Of a stretch of 64,000 bases of DNA, positions 21,635 to 32,744 are shown piece after piece. The notes beneath the pieces were generated by a model. The model did no database searches. It was given only the letters and a program-made list of their open reading frames with translations, and was not told the DNA's origin. Numbering within the stretch: position 1 is the first letter of the stretch; each line of letters opens with the position of its first letter. The translations under genes and the position numbers were made by a program. Source of the DNA: Gnetum montanum (lineage: Eukaryota; Streptophyta; Gnetopsida; Gnetales; Gnetaceae); contig MNCI01016416.1 of NCBI GenBank assembly GCA_015680685.1, positions 26,190-90,189 of the forward strand, given 5' to 3'.

Positions 21635-22376
21635 CCAATCAATTAATTATACTATCCAAATTTTTTATTATATGGCTACTCTAGTTTCTATTAAGGTTAA
21701 CTGTAACAAGTTTCTACTCTAGAAGAGACAAGTTTTACCTCTCATTCATAGTGTGCTATTGGTTCATTACATTGAAGATCAAAAAGTAGATTACTTTATT
21801 AAGGAAGAAGAAGATAAGGAGAATCTAGAGTTTGCTATTTGGATAAACAATGATGGATTACTTATGAGTTGGTTGCTTGCACCATATCTAAAGAAATTCT
21901 TACTTTGGTGCTTGCCTTTGGAACATTACTAAATCTGAAAGAAATTTTTCTATAAAAAACTAAAGATAAGGGAATACAATTAAAGAATCAACTAAATATG
22001 TTGAAGATAGGAAATTCTCTAGAAGATTATATCAAAAAATTTTGAATAGTTTGTGACATATCTTAGTTGCCTAATATATATTGATATATTGTTATAATTG
22101 CCCATTATCATAGTGGTTGCCTCACCAATTTTGGCACTATGAATTCCATTCAATTACATGCAGTATTGAGAAATGTTGAGGTTGAAAGACTTATGTGCAA
22201 TTGATTCTATCTCAATGGTTGTTAAAGTTGAGTTATTGATGATTTTTATATCCACAAATTCATTTTTAATTTTTTCAATTACATTTACTATCCAATACAT
22301 TTGGTTTTACAAATAGTTCATGCTCCATTCCAATTTTGCTATATTTTCATTTAAAGATCCATGAAATATATAATAG

Positions 22377-22389
22377 TGGTATTTGAGCA
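22377..22389 (+). promoter_or_regulatory. Possible decayed primer-binding site
   Basis: TGGTATTTGAGCA, followed by GG, resembles TGGTATCAGAGCAGG of copia elements. It may mark the 5' end of yet another element cut by GAG2. No LTR could be delimited, so this is tentative. Confidence 0.3.
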
Positions 22390-22570
22390 GGTTTCTAGTT
22401 TAGATGTTATCATTTTCATGGTGAGGACCAATGCTTCAATAACCTAAAAGTGAGTTCTTGTTGTGTGTTTTGAGCTTGATCTAGGTTTATATTTTTAGTA
22501 TAGATTTCATTTTACATGGATTTGAGCTTTCATTTTATTTTTTCAAATTTGAGATTTCATCTTATTTTTC

Positions 22571-22575
22571 ATAAG
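22571..22575. repeat. Left target duplication of GAG2
   Basis: ataag precedes the left LTR; atagg (31218-31222) follows the right LTR, one mismatch in five. Confidence 0.65.
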
Positions 22576-23410
22576 TGATGAGTGGCGAGATACCCCTACA
22601 CTCAACCATATGAATACAAGCATTTTCACGTGTGATCTGGTCAAACTCCGCAGATGGACTAGCTGTGGAACCTCGATCGTTAACCTTAGGTCGCAGTTCG
22701 TTGTCTTCCCACCTAGACTAGTATTATATTTGTCACATATGGTTTAGTCCAGAGTGAGGTGTATGATGTGTTCCTAATCTAATGCTACTCCTCAAGTCAA
22801 TGGAAAATAATATTAACTATGCTAAGCTAGGAGGAAAAGGTAAAAAATCTAATCTAGCCTAAGTGTGATGAGCTGTCATTCCTTGATTATCCGTACACAT
22901 CTTGGACATCGTGCACCACTACCACCAGGATTACCAAGCATAGATCCTAGGTATGCCAATGGGTTACCAAGTAGCCATACTTAAATGCTCGTAATCACGT
23001 CGTACTCATTTCGCATTACTGGGAGATAAGGGTGAGAGAAACTAATTAGGAAAGCAATAAATAAAAATCAAATAAATAAATAAATAACAAAGTGAATGCT
23101 GTAATGATGAAGTAATATCAATATTTATTGCTGGTCATGTGCATGTCCAAGTACATCACACTCGAATCAAGGATGTCGTACAATTACATTCACCACACTA
23201 CGGGCAGACATGGGAAAAATAATCTAAATTTGGAGGGATCAAACTGCTAAAGTCTAGCTACAATCTAACTTCTATTTGTTTGAACAAGGAAGAGCCGCTT
23301 CTTATTTATAGACATTGCAGTAGACTATGATATCGTGTATGCGATATCGTGGGGGATGCGATATCACGACGCATGCGATATCATGACCCATGCAATATCA
23401 CGTCCCATCA
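22576..23410 (-). repeat. 3' LTR of GAG2
   Basis: The LTR is 835 bp with TGATG...CATCA ends. On the minus strand U3 has four GATATC palindromes (23377-23382, 23360-23365, 23343-23348, 23329-23334) just upstream of a TATA box (plus strand cttatttatag, 23301-23311). Confidence 0.88.
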
Positions 23411-23423
23411 TACCCCCACTACT
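23411..23423 (-). promoter_or_regulatory. Polypurine tract of GAG2
   Basis: On the minus strand it reads AGTAGTGGGGGTA immediately before the 3' LTR. Confidence 0.72.
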
Positions 23424-23562
23424 GAATAAAAACTCATCCTCGAGTTATAGTGATTACATAGTGGATAGGTATGGGATTATTAGATGGGGGAAAAATGAAA
23501 TGATGCCACAGTGTGGGAAGACACAACATAGAAAAAATGCTACAACTACAAAAATTTGGAAC

Positions 23563-26355
23563 TCATGTAGTTCTTGGTGGTGGTGGCTCCTCCATGGGCG
23601 CTTTCCCTTTGTCATGTGCTCTAGGATTTGAAGCTTGATGGCATTGAAGTATGGCCTAGAGCTTCTTCTCTTCAGTCTAAGGATCTTGTGTCATCCATGC
23701 TAGTGTTCCAATGTTTGACGGAGTCAGCACCTCCCACGGACCAGGTGGTTGCGAGAACATTTGGTTGGCTTTGACATACCACACCATTTACACCTGTCGT
23801 TTCTCCTCATAGGCTCTAGCTTTATCCTTGTATTCATGAAGATCTGTTAGCCATCAAGCCAAATCAGTTGCAACATCTTTTTGTCCTTGGTAGCTAGCTT
23901 TTACCACCTCAAGTTCAGAATTTGCAACATCTAGTTTTTCCAATAGCTTTTTGTGTTCTGCACATTCTACTTCGTATTTGATATGGGTTGAAGCTACCTG
24001 CTACTCAAGATCTATTCTCAAGTGCATAGTTGTTAACATGCCAAGGTTGGCATATCTAAGGTTTGCCAACTCCATGTACTCTGTCAAGTCCTGAATCTGC
24101 AGGTCCTAATTTTTAACTTCCGCTTGGTGGACGAAGGCGTAGGTATCGAATATGGCCCTCCAATCAGTGTGTTGAGCACTAATAGTGTTGATCTGAGCCT
24201 TGGCCATATGGATCTCATTTTCAAAGATCTATTTATACATCCCCACCTAATCGCAAAAGTTCTCTTTTAGCTTCTCATGTTTTTTAGCCTCATTCTACCA
24301 CACGCTTATCTCAATTGCTAATTTTTGTTGAATAGCACATACCTCCTCCATTGAGAGGGTTCAATTTTCTCTGGCTTAATGGCTTATGTCTCGGTTGACC
24401 CGAATGAATTGTTCTCATAACTAAAGAAAGTGTTCATCAAGAACATTTATCTACTTCTCTACATAGGTCAACTAAAGGTTTTCTACAACCAACTGCTTGT
24501 TTTCTTCTTCTAAGGCCTTGAGTGCCTTAAGATATGCATAGGTTTGTGCTTCTACTACGGAGGCATCCCGAAAGAACCTTCTCTTTATCTTTCTCCACCT
24601 TTTTATTCTTTGTGATCAATTTTGTTAATTTCTTATTTCTAAAATTTTCTAGCTAGTCTATGGGAAAAAATTGCAGAGGGTCCCTTTGTCCTGCTTGTAA
24701 GGCCATGAGCTGCTCTTGTAGTTTCTGCACTTCAGCTTTAGCATGCTCGGCCCTTACTTCTGATAAGACCAGCTTCCCCTTTGTGGAAATGAGGTCTGAT
24801 TAAATTTTTGTGACATCCTAAGGGATGTTAAATAAGGACATTAGAACTTACTCTGTTTGTAGCAATCGGTCATGTACATCCTCATCAAGAGTCATTGAGG
24901 TTTTGGCAAGAGTTTGAGCATCCCATGCTCCTACGAGATCTACCAGTGGCACAACAGGTACGTTGAAGGATTCTTTGATGTGGTCAATGACCACTTCAAT
25001 AGCTCCTATGAAATTTTGATGTTGCATGACTACCATAGTGGCCCCTTCACCAGTCTCTAACTGCACCTAGAAAGATGCCGCATTTCCTGAGATCTATTGT
25101 GACCATTTACTTTTCCCTCCTCTTGTTTGAATGGATATTTTCCTCCTTGTGTGATCTAATGAAATTTTAGGTTGATTGGCATCAGTGATGATGTGGAAGA
25201 GGTTTGCATCATCACGACTTCCCCAACTGACCATCTCAGTGATGGCCCTTAGATGGCTCATCGATGGTCTGTAGTCTTGTAGCTGCGACAGCTAATCCTA
25301 ACCTGTGCTAGGCCCTACTTCTTGTTGTTGGCTGGGACCTATGATTGGAGGTTGGTCCTCCATTGAGAGGGTTCAAGTTGAGTTGTAGGTGGTCCAGTGA
25401 TTTGTTCTTCTTCTTCTTTTGGTCTCAGCTCTTTTCTAGTGCTTTTCCTTGGAGCTGGCACTTTCAGCAATTTAGCATATGAAGTAGTTTGGGCTTTTCG
25501 GAGGATGTCATTGGTGTATCCTTGAATACCAGCACATTGGCACAAATTTCTAATAAGACAAGGGAAATGCAACACCATCTTTCCTATCTTCCATTCTTCA
25601 AACCATCTCAGGATCTTTGTCAAATATAGATGGGGTAGGTTAGCGTTAATCTTTCCCATCAACATTGCACATCCTCTAGACACATACGTGGATATTATTT
25701 TCAAGCCTTTTGTTCGGAAGGGGTGATATGTCCCAATTTTGAAATAAACTCTCTCTTACATTATCAATTCACCAAATGATTTATCTCTGCCATAAGCCTT
25801 CTCCAACCAATCCTTTTACACATCAGGGTTTGAACAGGTGGATAATTGAGCAACCTTGGGCCTTGTATTCGGAAGGTTTAACACTTCCAAAATGGCCTAT
25901 GTAGAGAAGTAAACTATCACACCACAAATGTAAATAGTGGTGCCTTACTCGTTATTATGCCAAAACTGATATTTCTCTCCTAGGTACTAGGCACTACTTT
26001 CAGAGAGGATAGGCCATAAGGAAGACGCCTTGAGGTGATCCCTAATAGCTTTGGGAGTGAACTTTGCAAAAGATTCGAAGTTTAATTTCACAATCAAAGC
26101 AGTGAATGTGGACTTCTCATGGATGGCCTGAATATATTCTGGGGGAAACATGAGTTGTTGTTCATGTTTATTTGCTACAGAAGCTCCTCCTTCTACCTAT
26201 GTGGACTGTCCAGTAGGAGGTTCTTCTTGATGGATACTGAATGAGTGCTCCTCCTATTCTACATGTTGTCTGGCAAGACCATGTCTTCCACCTCTTTGAG
26301 ATCATTTCTTTCCACCTTGGGCAGGACCCTCCTACTATGCACATTTTGGGGCCAT
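23563..26355 (-). pseudogene. GAG2 ORF2: extra ORF with plant-transposon-like domain and coiled-coil tail
   Basis: The ORF starts at an ATG (26355) that directly follows an AG splice acceptor, and ends at TGA (23565-23563). Frame 1 runs to 25341 and is interrupted by TAG/TAA/TGA codons. The middle (about 25130-24610) is in another frame, and the tail returns to the first frame. Residues 1-65 are basic and Gln/Gly-rich. Residues about 66-300 hold FPPEYIQAIHEKSTFTALI, AILEVLNLPNT, and then MLMGKINANLPHLYLTKIL with HFPCLIRNLCQCAGI. That layout recalls the 'putative plant transposon protein' domain found beside plant retroelements, but I cannot confirm it. From about 24780 to 23830 the protein is a long coiled coil (HAKAEVQKLQEQLMALQAG; HKKLLEKLDVANSELEVV). 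The end is Pro-rich (MEEPPPPRTT). Function is unknown. Confidence 0.7.
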
Positions 26356-26800
26356 CTGCAATCACATGGGTCAATCGTTAGTAAGGTTGTTTTTGAAGTT
26401 AAGTTATATTTTACTGCCTACGTTAGTTAAATATCTTATGTTATAATGTGTGATCATGCCCGAAAGTTTGTAATAATGAGTCCTGTGACTTAGGTGGTTT
26501 CCATTTTAGTTTCTCGGTATACCTAAGGGTTATATGATTTTTAGGCACAATTATTATAAGTGTTAAAGTTAATTATCCTAATTTATTTCCTTTGGGCGAT
26601 GAGAAATTTCAAAAAATTTAGGCACTCTTTGGCAAGTGTCTCCCCCATGACTAAGCTGAACACTCCGGGTTCAAGCAGGTTCAAAGAAAATTAAAATCAG
26701 AGTACTAGTAAGCAAGATAGGAGTAGAAAAGCAAGGGTCACTCAATCACAAGTCACAGAGAAAAATTTCAAAAACTCCCCTACATGTGAATGGAAAAATG
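26356..26800 (-). other. Probable 5' leader with intron of ORF2
   Basis: Just upstream of the ORF2 ATG the minus strand reads TTACTAACGATTGACC then TGTGATTGCAG|ATG. That is a good branch-point sequence (TACTAAC) followed 20 or so bases later by a splice acceptor. The donor was not fixed; AGGTATAC near 26520 is one candidate. The region has no long reading frame. Confidence 0.5.
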
Positions 26801-26825
26801 ATGCTAAGTGTTGTGGTGGAGGTAC

Positions 26826-26868
26826 CTATTTATAGGCAAATGGGACGTGATATCGTGTACGCGATATC
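26826..26868 (-). promoter_or_regulatory. Internal U3-like promoter upstream of ORF2
   Basis: On the minus strand two GATATC palindromes (26868-26863 and 26854-26849) are followed by CACGTCCCA and a TATA box CTATAAATAG (26835-26826). The spacing and bases match the end of U3 in the element's own LTR (gcgtacacgatatcacgtccc style). No LTR end or R/U5 sequence adjoins it, so it is not just a nested LTR. It sits about 470 bp upstream of ORF2 and points towards it. Confidence 0.55.
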
Positions 26869-26899
26869 TCATCCGAAGTAATATGAGACATATGAAAAA

Positions 26900-28392
26900 T
26901 ACCAAATTTTTTAATGATTTTTTCGAAATTAACATTCGAAATTGAGGACATTGGCTAGTATCAAGGAGTTCTAGGGTAATTTCATTAATTCAAAAGGCAT
27001 AATTATTGATAATAATGTGGATTTCATCAATAAAACCTTGGGTGGTAAGAAAAAGGGTATATATTGGTACTTAGGAACATTGAAATTCAGAGGGATAATA
27101 GTAGGGAAATAATGTTAGGAAAAATAAGCTGAGGGTAAGAAATTGTGTGTGAGCTATGTCCTATGCAAAGATTGCAACAAAAAGTACACAAGTGGGTCCT
27201 CCCCAAAGCAAGATTCAACCTATAATGCCTTTGTGTAACCACACTTCATGTGTTCGTGGGCACTAGAAGGGTTAAATGTAATCCGCACTAACTCCACAAA
27301 ACACACACATGTAATTATCATCGGAATGAGATGAAAATTACATAGGACACGAGCTACATGGGACATGAGCTACAATTACACAAATAGTGAGATGAGATGA
27401 GATATACAAGGGATCGTAGATATTGGGACATGAGGTAACTAACCTAGGGCACAATGAATCCTGCATGCAAAGCATGATTAAGGTGTCATTAACCCTTCGT
27501 TCCAAGATTAGGACCAAGTCCATTCCTCTAATTAGTGACATTGCATTGTTTCATCCCATGATGAAAAACTATGAGAGTACCATAAAAACAAGGCATATGA
27601 TCACTTGGCATTTTATACAAGGGAGGAGTGATTTTTGTTTAATGGCACTTTGTTTTTCTTTTTGTTTTTTCTAAACTTTACTGAATCCAGATAAGCCACC
27701 AACCTTTCGGCATAGGTGCATGTCTTTCCAGTGGGACCCCCTAGAATAGCAATTGATTTTTAGTGCCCTTTTGATTACTCTTACTCCCATTTTTCATTAG
27801 ATCTACAAGGATCTTAGCACAACCATGTTGCATGATAACTTCCACAACCGTCACCAAAGAGAATCCACAAGTCCCCTTGATTTCACATCCTAATCATTCC
27901 CTCTTGGTCCATCCTTCTTCATTCTAGCTACAATGAACACAAAATTAATTTTAAGTTTTTAAGAATTTCAAGAATATCACTATACCCTTGAACATAACCT
28001 CTTATTTGTAGAGTGGATGAGTGGGTGTAATGGGCTCACTGTCCAAATAATTGATCACTCATGACTTAATAACATAGAACACACATCAACGAACGATCCA
28101 CAAGAGTGTTTTATTCAAAGATGAGATTACTTACAGAAACATAAAAAGACAAAAAACACACAAAGATAAAAAGGTAAAACAAAAATTTGAAAAATGAAAA
28201 GATGGAAAACAAAAATTTGAAAAATTAAAGAAAATAAAAAATATTTATTAATCCTAATTATCATTGAAATGAGGGATATCCTCCACAACTAATCGGTTGA
28301 GGATGGCAAGGATTAATAAATGGAAGATGAGGATCCTTGCATGTTGGAAGTATTGGAACTTGGCCATACTTATCCCCTCAGGGTTCACACAC
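26900..28392. other. 3' backbone region of GAG2
   Basis: No gene is supported. Short stretches match GAG1 in the same order (27185-27215 with 755-785). An A-rich degenerate repeat occurs at 28130-28245. A protease equivalent to GAG1 2495-2850 is not found, so it seems deleted here. Confidence 0.5.
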
Positions 28393-30240
28393 TTAATTAT
28401 AATGAGCATAGTGGGGCACTTTATATGATGTAGTTTCTAGATAACGAGTTGAACCACTATGATATTTGGGACTGTTAGATAGTATGCAAGAATTAAGATG
28501 ATGCCTCCCATGGTTGTGTTCATTGGGCCATATTGTTGTTGGTGTGCGAGTTGGTGTCCTTGATAAAGTTACATGAGGTGTTGGGTTTGAAGATAAGGGT
28601 GCATCACAGTGTGGAACTTGTGCTAAGTTGGAGGATGCAGTAGCCTCAAAATTGTGTTGTCCCTTCTTATGATCATGTTTAAAAAAGGGTCTCTTTGGAT
28701 GTTGAGGAGGTTTCTCACTGCTGTTGGTAGTAATAGCACAAGTGTTGTTCACGGGTTATTACGGTGGTGCAGGTACCTTATGAACAGTTGGTGCCACTGT
28801 GGAAGGAGGGAAAGGATGAGAATGCTGAAAACTAGGAGGAATATAAGGTGCACAAGGTGGTGGTTGTGTTGGAGGTATGGGCTGATAGTATTGTGGAGAA
28901 TGGTATTGTGGTGAGATAAAGTGCGGTGGCCCAATTAGAGAAATAGGATGTTGAACAAGATAAGCGTTTGGGTTTAGAAAATATGAAGGGTGCCTCCAGT
29001 CTAAGGGTGATCTCCCCCATGACTAGGATTGTTGCCATTGTGGTCAAATAAAGTATCTCTGTACAAACTCCAGATGTAATGTGTTTCCCCAATGCTCATG
29101 TAAATGTATTGGGCATCGGCCCTTGGGGTGATTGTACAGGCATATGTTGCATTCATATATATGATTGGCAGTTGAGTGCTTATTCCCTTCATTCTTTTTT
29201 TCTGATTTTCTAATGTTTTTTTCTACTTCTTGGGTTGTCAAAAATCTATCTCCAATGGTGTTGATAAATTCTCCACACTTTTAATACATCCATTCCAACA
29301 TCTTATTGATCTTTGCCTCAGCTTCTTCTAATAATTGATGTATTGGCAAAGATGATGTTTCCACCTTGAGATTGGTTGATTTCTCCTTGTAATGATCATG
29401 GACCTTTGTTAAGTTGAAATTTTGGTCCCGTTGATGTTTTTCAACACTCTCCCATCAAGCTAATTCTCCTTCTTCTTTTTCTACCTGCTTAATCAGCTCT
29501 TGGACTTGATGTCTTCATAGTCCGTATAGTTGACCTTGGGTATATATTCCTAAGGTCTCTCTTGTTTCATTACGTAGCCCATCAATAATATGGTAAATTA
29601 TCCTTTCCTCAGAAAACCCATGGCTTGGAAAGTTGTTTAAGAGTGCATAATATCTTTCTAAGGCCATGTCCAAGGGTTCATTTTGTGCTTGTTTCCATCC
29701 TTGGATTTGTTTCCTCAAGGTTGACACTCTTGCATAGGTTTGATATTTTTCATTAAAGACTTCTACCATTGTTGACCAACATCATATTGAATTTGGTTTT
29801 AATGATCTATACCATACTTTTGCTTGGTCAACGAGTGTCATAGGAAAGAGCTTAAGTTTTTTCCACCTGTTATCAATGTTTTTCCATATACAGGCATCAT
29901 AGAAGGCTTGTAAATGTTGGTACGGATCTAAGTCATAGCCTCCTAAAAATTTAGGAAAGTTTTTTAAATTGAGCTTGGGTAGATGGATCTCTTTGTGATG
30001 CCTACATGAGATTCGAATAGCCTCTTGTATTTGCGTTAGGCTTGTAGTGGCTAGTAGGGATTCATCGTCATTGGGTAAGTTATGCTTTCGTGTGTTCGGA
30101 TGACATTGCTTTTATTCATTTTTATAAGAAACCCCTACTTTAGGTTGCATACTCCAATCTTCATCGTCATATAGTTTGTTGGTTCTCCAATGAACTTCCT
30201 CACTATGTGTGACGTTATTATTATCTTGTAGGAGAGGCAT
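28393..30240 (-). pseudogene. gag polyprotein of GAG2, one frame with C-to-T-type stops
   Basis: The frame is 616 codons long from ATG 30240 (MPLLQDNNN) to 28393. The gag core reads IHLPKLNLKNFPKFLGGYD, PYQHLQAFYDACIWKN, AKVWYRSLKP, MVEVFNEKYQ, LRKQIQGWKQ and LERYYALLNNFPSHGFSEE. The zinc knuckle CNICLYNHPKGRC (29150-29114) is a C-x2-C-x3-H-x4-C form as in Tat/Athila elements. The last 200 residues are rich in Pro, Tyr, His and Gln (QYHSPQYYQPIPPTQPPP). About seven in-frame stops (TAA, TAG or TGA) are present and no frameshift was needed to read it. It forms the virus-like particle in relatives. Confidence 0.82.
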
Positions 30241-30362
30241 TGTGAAGTTGTGTGTGAAGAACATGTGACTTTTTATAATTATTTTTTTTTTCCTAAAAGA
30301 TATATTGTTAAGTTCTTTACAGTGACCTTGTATGATATAACTAATCAAGATAACTAGCACTG

Positions 30363-30381
30363 TCCCTGGCAATGGTGCCAA
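30363..30381 (-). promoter_or_regulatory. Primer-binding site of GAG2
   Basis: On the minus strand directly after the 5' LTR the sequence is TTGGCACCATTGCCAGGGA, the same family as in GAG1. Confidence 0.72.
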
Positions 30382-31217
30382 TGATGAGTGGCGAGATACC
30401 CCTACACTTAACCATACGAATACAAGCATTTTCACGCATGATCTGATCAAACTCTGCAGAAGGACTAGTTGTGGCACCTAGATAATTAACCTTAGGTTGT
30501 AGTTTGTTGTCTTCCCACTTGGACTAGTATTATATTTATCATATATGGTTTAGTCCAGAGTGAGGTTTATGATGTGTTCCTAATCTAATGCTACTCCTGA
30601 ATACAATGGAAAATAATATTAAGAATGCTAAGCTAGGAGGAAAAGGTAAGAAAATCTAATCTAGCCTAAGTGTGATGAGTAGCCATTCCTTGATTATTTA
30701 TACACATATTGAACTTTGTGCACAACTACCACTAGGATTACCAAGCGCAGATCCTAGGTACGCCACTAGGTTACCAAGTAGTCACACTTAAATGCTCGTA
30801 ATCAAGTCGTACTCATTCTGCATTGCTAGGAGATAAGGGTGAGAGAAAATAATTAGGAAAGAAGTAAATAACAATTAATTAAATAAATAAATAACAAAGT
30901 GAATGCTGCAATGATGAAGTAATCTCGATCTTTATTGCCAGTCATGTGCATGTCCAAGTACGTCACACTCGAATAAAGGATGTTGTACAATTACATTCAC
31001 CACATTGCGAGCAAACAAGGGAAAAATAATCTGACTCTAGAGGGATCAAACTACCAAAATTTAGCTACAATCTAACTCCTATTTTTTTCAACAAGGGAGA
31101 GCCACTTCTTATTTTTAGACATTGCCGCAGACTACGATATTGCGTATGCGATATCGCAGGGGAAGACATGATATCGTGTACGCGATATTATGACGCATGA
31201 AATATTGTGTCCCCTCA
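30382..31217 (-). repeat. 5' LTR of GAG2
   Basis: This LTR is 836 bp and homologous to 22576-23410. Its TATA box has decayed (cttatttttag, 31108-31118) and two of the four GATATC sites have become GATATT (intact ones at 31150-31155 and 31170-31175). Its end is cccctca instead of cccatca. Confidence 0.88.
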
Positions 31218-31222
31218 ATAGG

Positions 31223-32744
31223 GAAGCATTTTTTTCCACCTTAGTAGGTAGAGCTAGCTTAAAGAACCATTTTTTGGTTCTACTTAGCTTGTCCAAGATG
31301 AATCTTCTAGCTTAGCATAATGTGTGCATATTTTTTTAATCTAGCTCAACTCCTCATCTTAGCGCTACAAGGATAGCTCAAATTGGTTCTATCATGTAAC
31401 TTCTTTTTTAATGGAACTTAGTGGTATCAAGCTTAAACATTATTAAGATCATATGCATAAAATAATTTCAATCTAGCTTAGCTTGTAGAACTAAATCATA
31501 AAACCATTTTCTAGTTCTATGAAAGGATAAGAATTAGTTCTTTCACATTAGCTCAGAAAGAAAGCACTAAATAGGACTATCTTGTATTATCATTTTTTGA
31601 TTTTACAAAGGGATCCTTTAATTGGCTCTAACATGTCATCTTGTTTTACCACATGTAAAAGAAAAATTATCTTTTTAAAAAGAAAAAAAGAAAAAAAGAA
31701 AAGTTGTAAGAATAAAAAAGCTTATGATTTTCTTTAAAGAGTTCTTTGCCATGTTAGCCCAAGTGGAAGGAAAGCTTATAGTGAAGAATATAAGTTTAGC
31801 TTTAATAGTTCTCTCAATGGCAGAATCAATTTAGAACTAGATATTCAGTACATGTGAGCTACATTGAAAAAAAATACCACATTAGCAGAAATAAAAGAAA
31901 TGTTATAAGCTTATATTGAAAAGAGCTATTATACGAAAATCTAGAACCTATACTACTATAAAATAAAGCTAAACCTCATTAACAAAAAAGAAATGAGTTG
32001 TTAGGTGAAGTTTAAAGAGCCATTATATAAGTAGAGCTTATTATCTTCGTAGGAAGTAAAGGAACAATTAGTGCAAAAAATGAAATGATAATTTTCTTCC
32101 TTCTTAGTTAAGTTTTTAATGCTCATACCAAATGTGGTAATGGAAGCTAAGATGTAATGGATACAACTTCTTATTCAACTACTCTTCCCAATGCATTAGT
32201 AACAATTACAACTTACTTCTTTTTATGCTTCTTCAGCATATTAGCAATTAGTTACAGAATGACTCTAAAGTGGCTAAAAAGAATACTGGTTATAAATTAC
32301 CATTACTCTTGTTCTTGGCCTTTTGCTTGAACTATAATTTCTTCTTTTGTGCTTTTCTTCTTCTTCTCAATATCTCTATCTATCTCTTCCTTGTAAAAGT
32401 TCTATTTTCTTTTTCTCAAAAATCTTGGAAAACTTTTGAGTCTTTGTGTAAAAACAAGGTAGAGCATTTTCTTGTCCTCTATTGTAAAAGCAAATTTTTG
32501 TGACTTTGAGCCTAGTGGTTATGCTTAGTCCAGTATTGTAAATGAACCCCTATAATTTTTCCTTGATTAATAGAATTACACTTTTCCCTAGGAAGGCCAA
32601 TCTAGTAGCTATACCAACTTAAAAGCTCAATGTCTATTTTCTATTTTTTCTTTAAGTTTCTTGAGGGCTTTTATTGGTGTTTCTACAAGTCTCTGTTTAA
32701 CTCTAATTTTTATAAGGCCTTGATTTAGAACCTCCCCGCCTTTC
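31223..32744. other. Unassigned spacer
   Basis: No gene or element is recognised. Short phrases such as ttggttct and tagcttag recur through 31255-31640, and an A/G-rich tract lies at 31670-31712. A 77-codon hydrophobic frame at 32270-32503 has no relative I can name. Confidence 0.5.

Larger units (their letters stand above)
6374..22350. repeat. Block A of a large direct duplication
   Basis: The order copia pol remnant, LINE tail, tandem repeat, orphan exon, tRNA relic, Copia-A, repeat U, L1, repeat U, Copia-2 split by Copia-3 is the same as in 48420-64000. Sequence agreement is high by eye in most parts, with block-specific indels. The start-to-start distance is about 42.05 kb. Confidence 0.92.
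16554..22350 (+). pseudogene. Copia-2 gag, split by Copia-3 (block A)
   Basis: The plus-strand gag starts at 16554 and is interrupted after 16574 by the complete Copia-3 element. It resumes at 21640 with VNCNKFLLWKRQVLPLIHSVLL (shown in two runs: residues near 21690-21755), the N-terminal W-x-x-Q-x-L-P-L motif of copia gag. This is followed by WINNDGLLMSWLLAPYLKK. Further downstream, stops and frame changes erode it before GAG2. The coordinates span the insertion. Removing the insertion rejoins ctaat/ccaat target duplicates. Confidence 0.68.
22576..31217 (-). mobile_element. GAG2: gag-only LTR retrotransposon carrying an extra long ORF
   Basis: The LTRs are 22576-23410 and 30382-31217. The element is about 8.6 kb on the minus strand with a Tat-like primer-binding site and a polypurine tract. 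Gag (30240-28393) has an intact zinc knuckle and is broken only by stops of the C-to-T type. No protease, RT or integrase is seen. Instead, a second sense ORF (26355-23563) lies between the 3' backbone region and the terminal 150 bp that GAG1 also has. LTR divergence of very roughly one base in ten says that the insertion is old. Confidence 0.83.

Noticed and set aside
32270-32503. 77-codon hydrophobic frame that resembles a signal peptide
   Set aside because: It is T-rich sequence with no family, no homologue in the window and no context.
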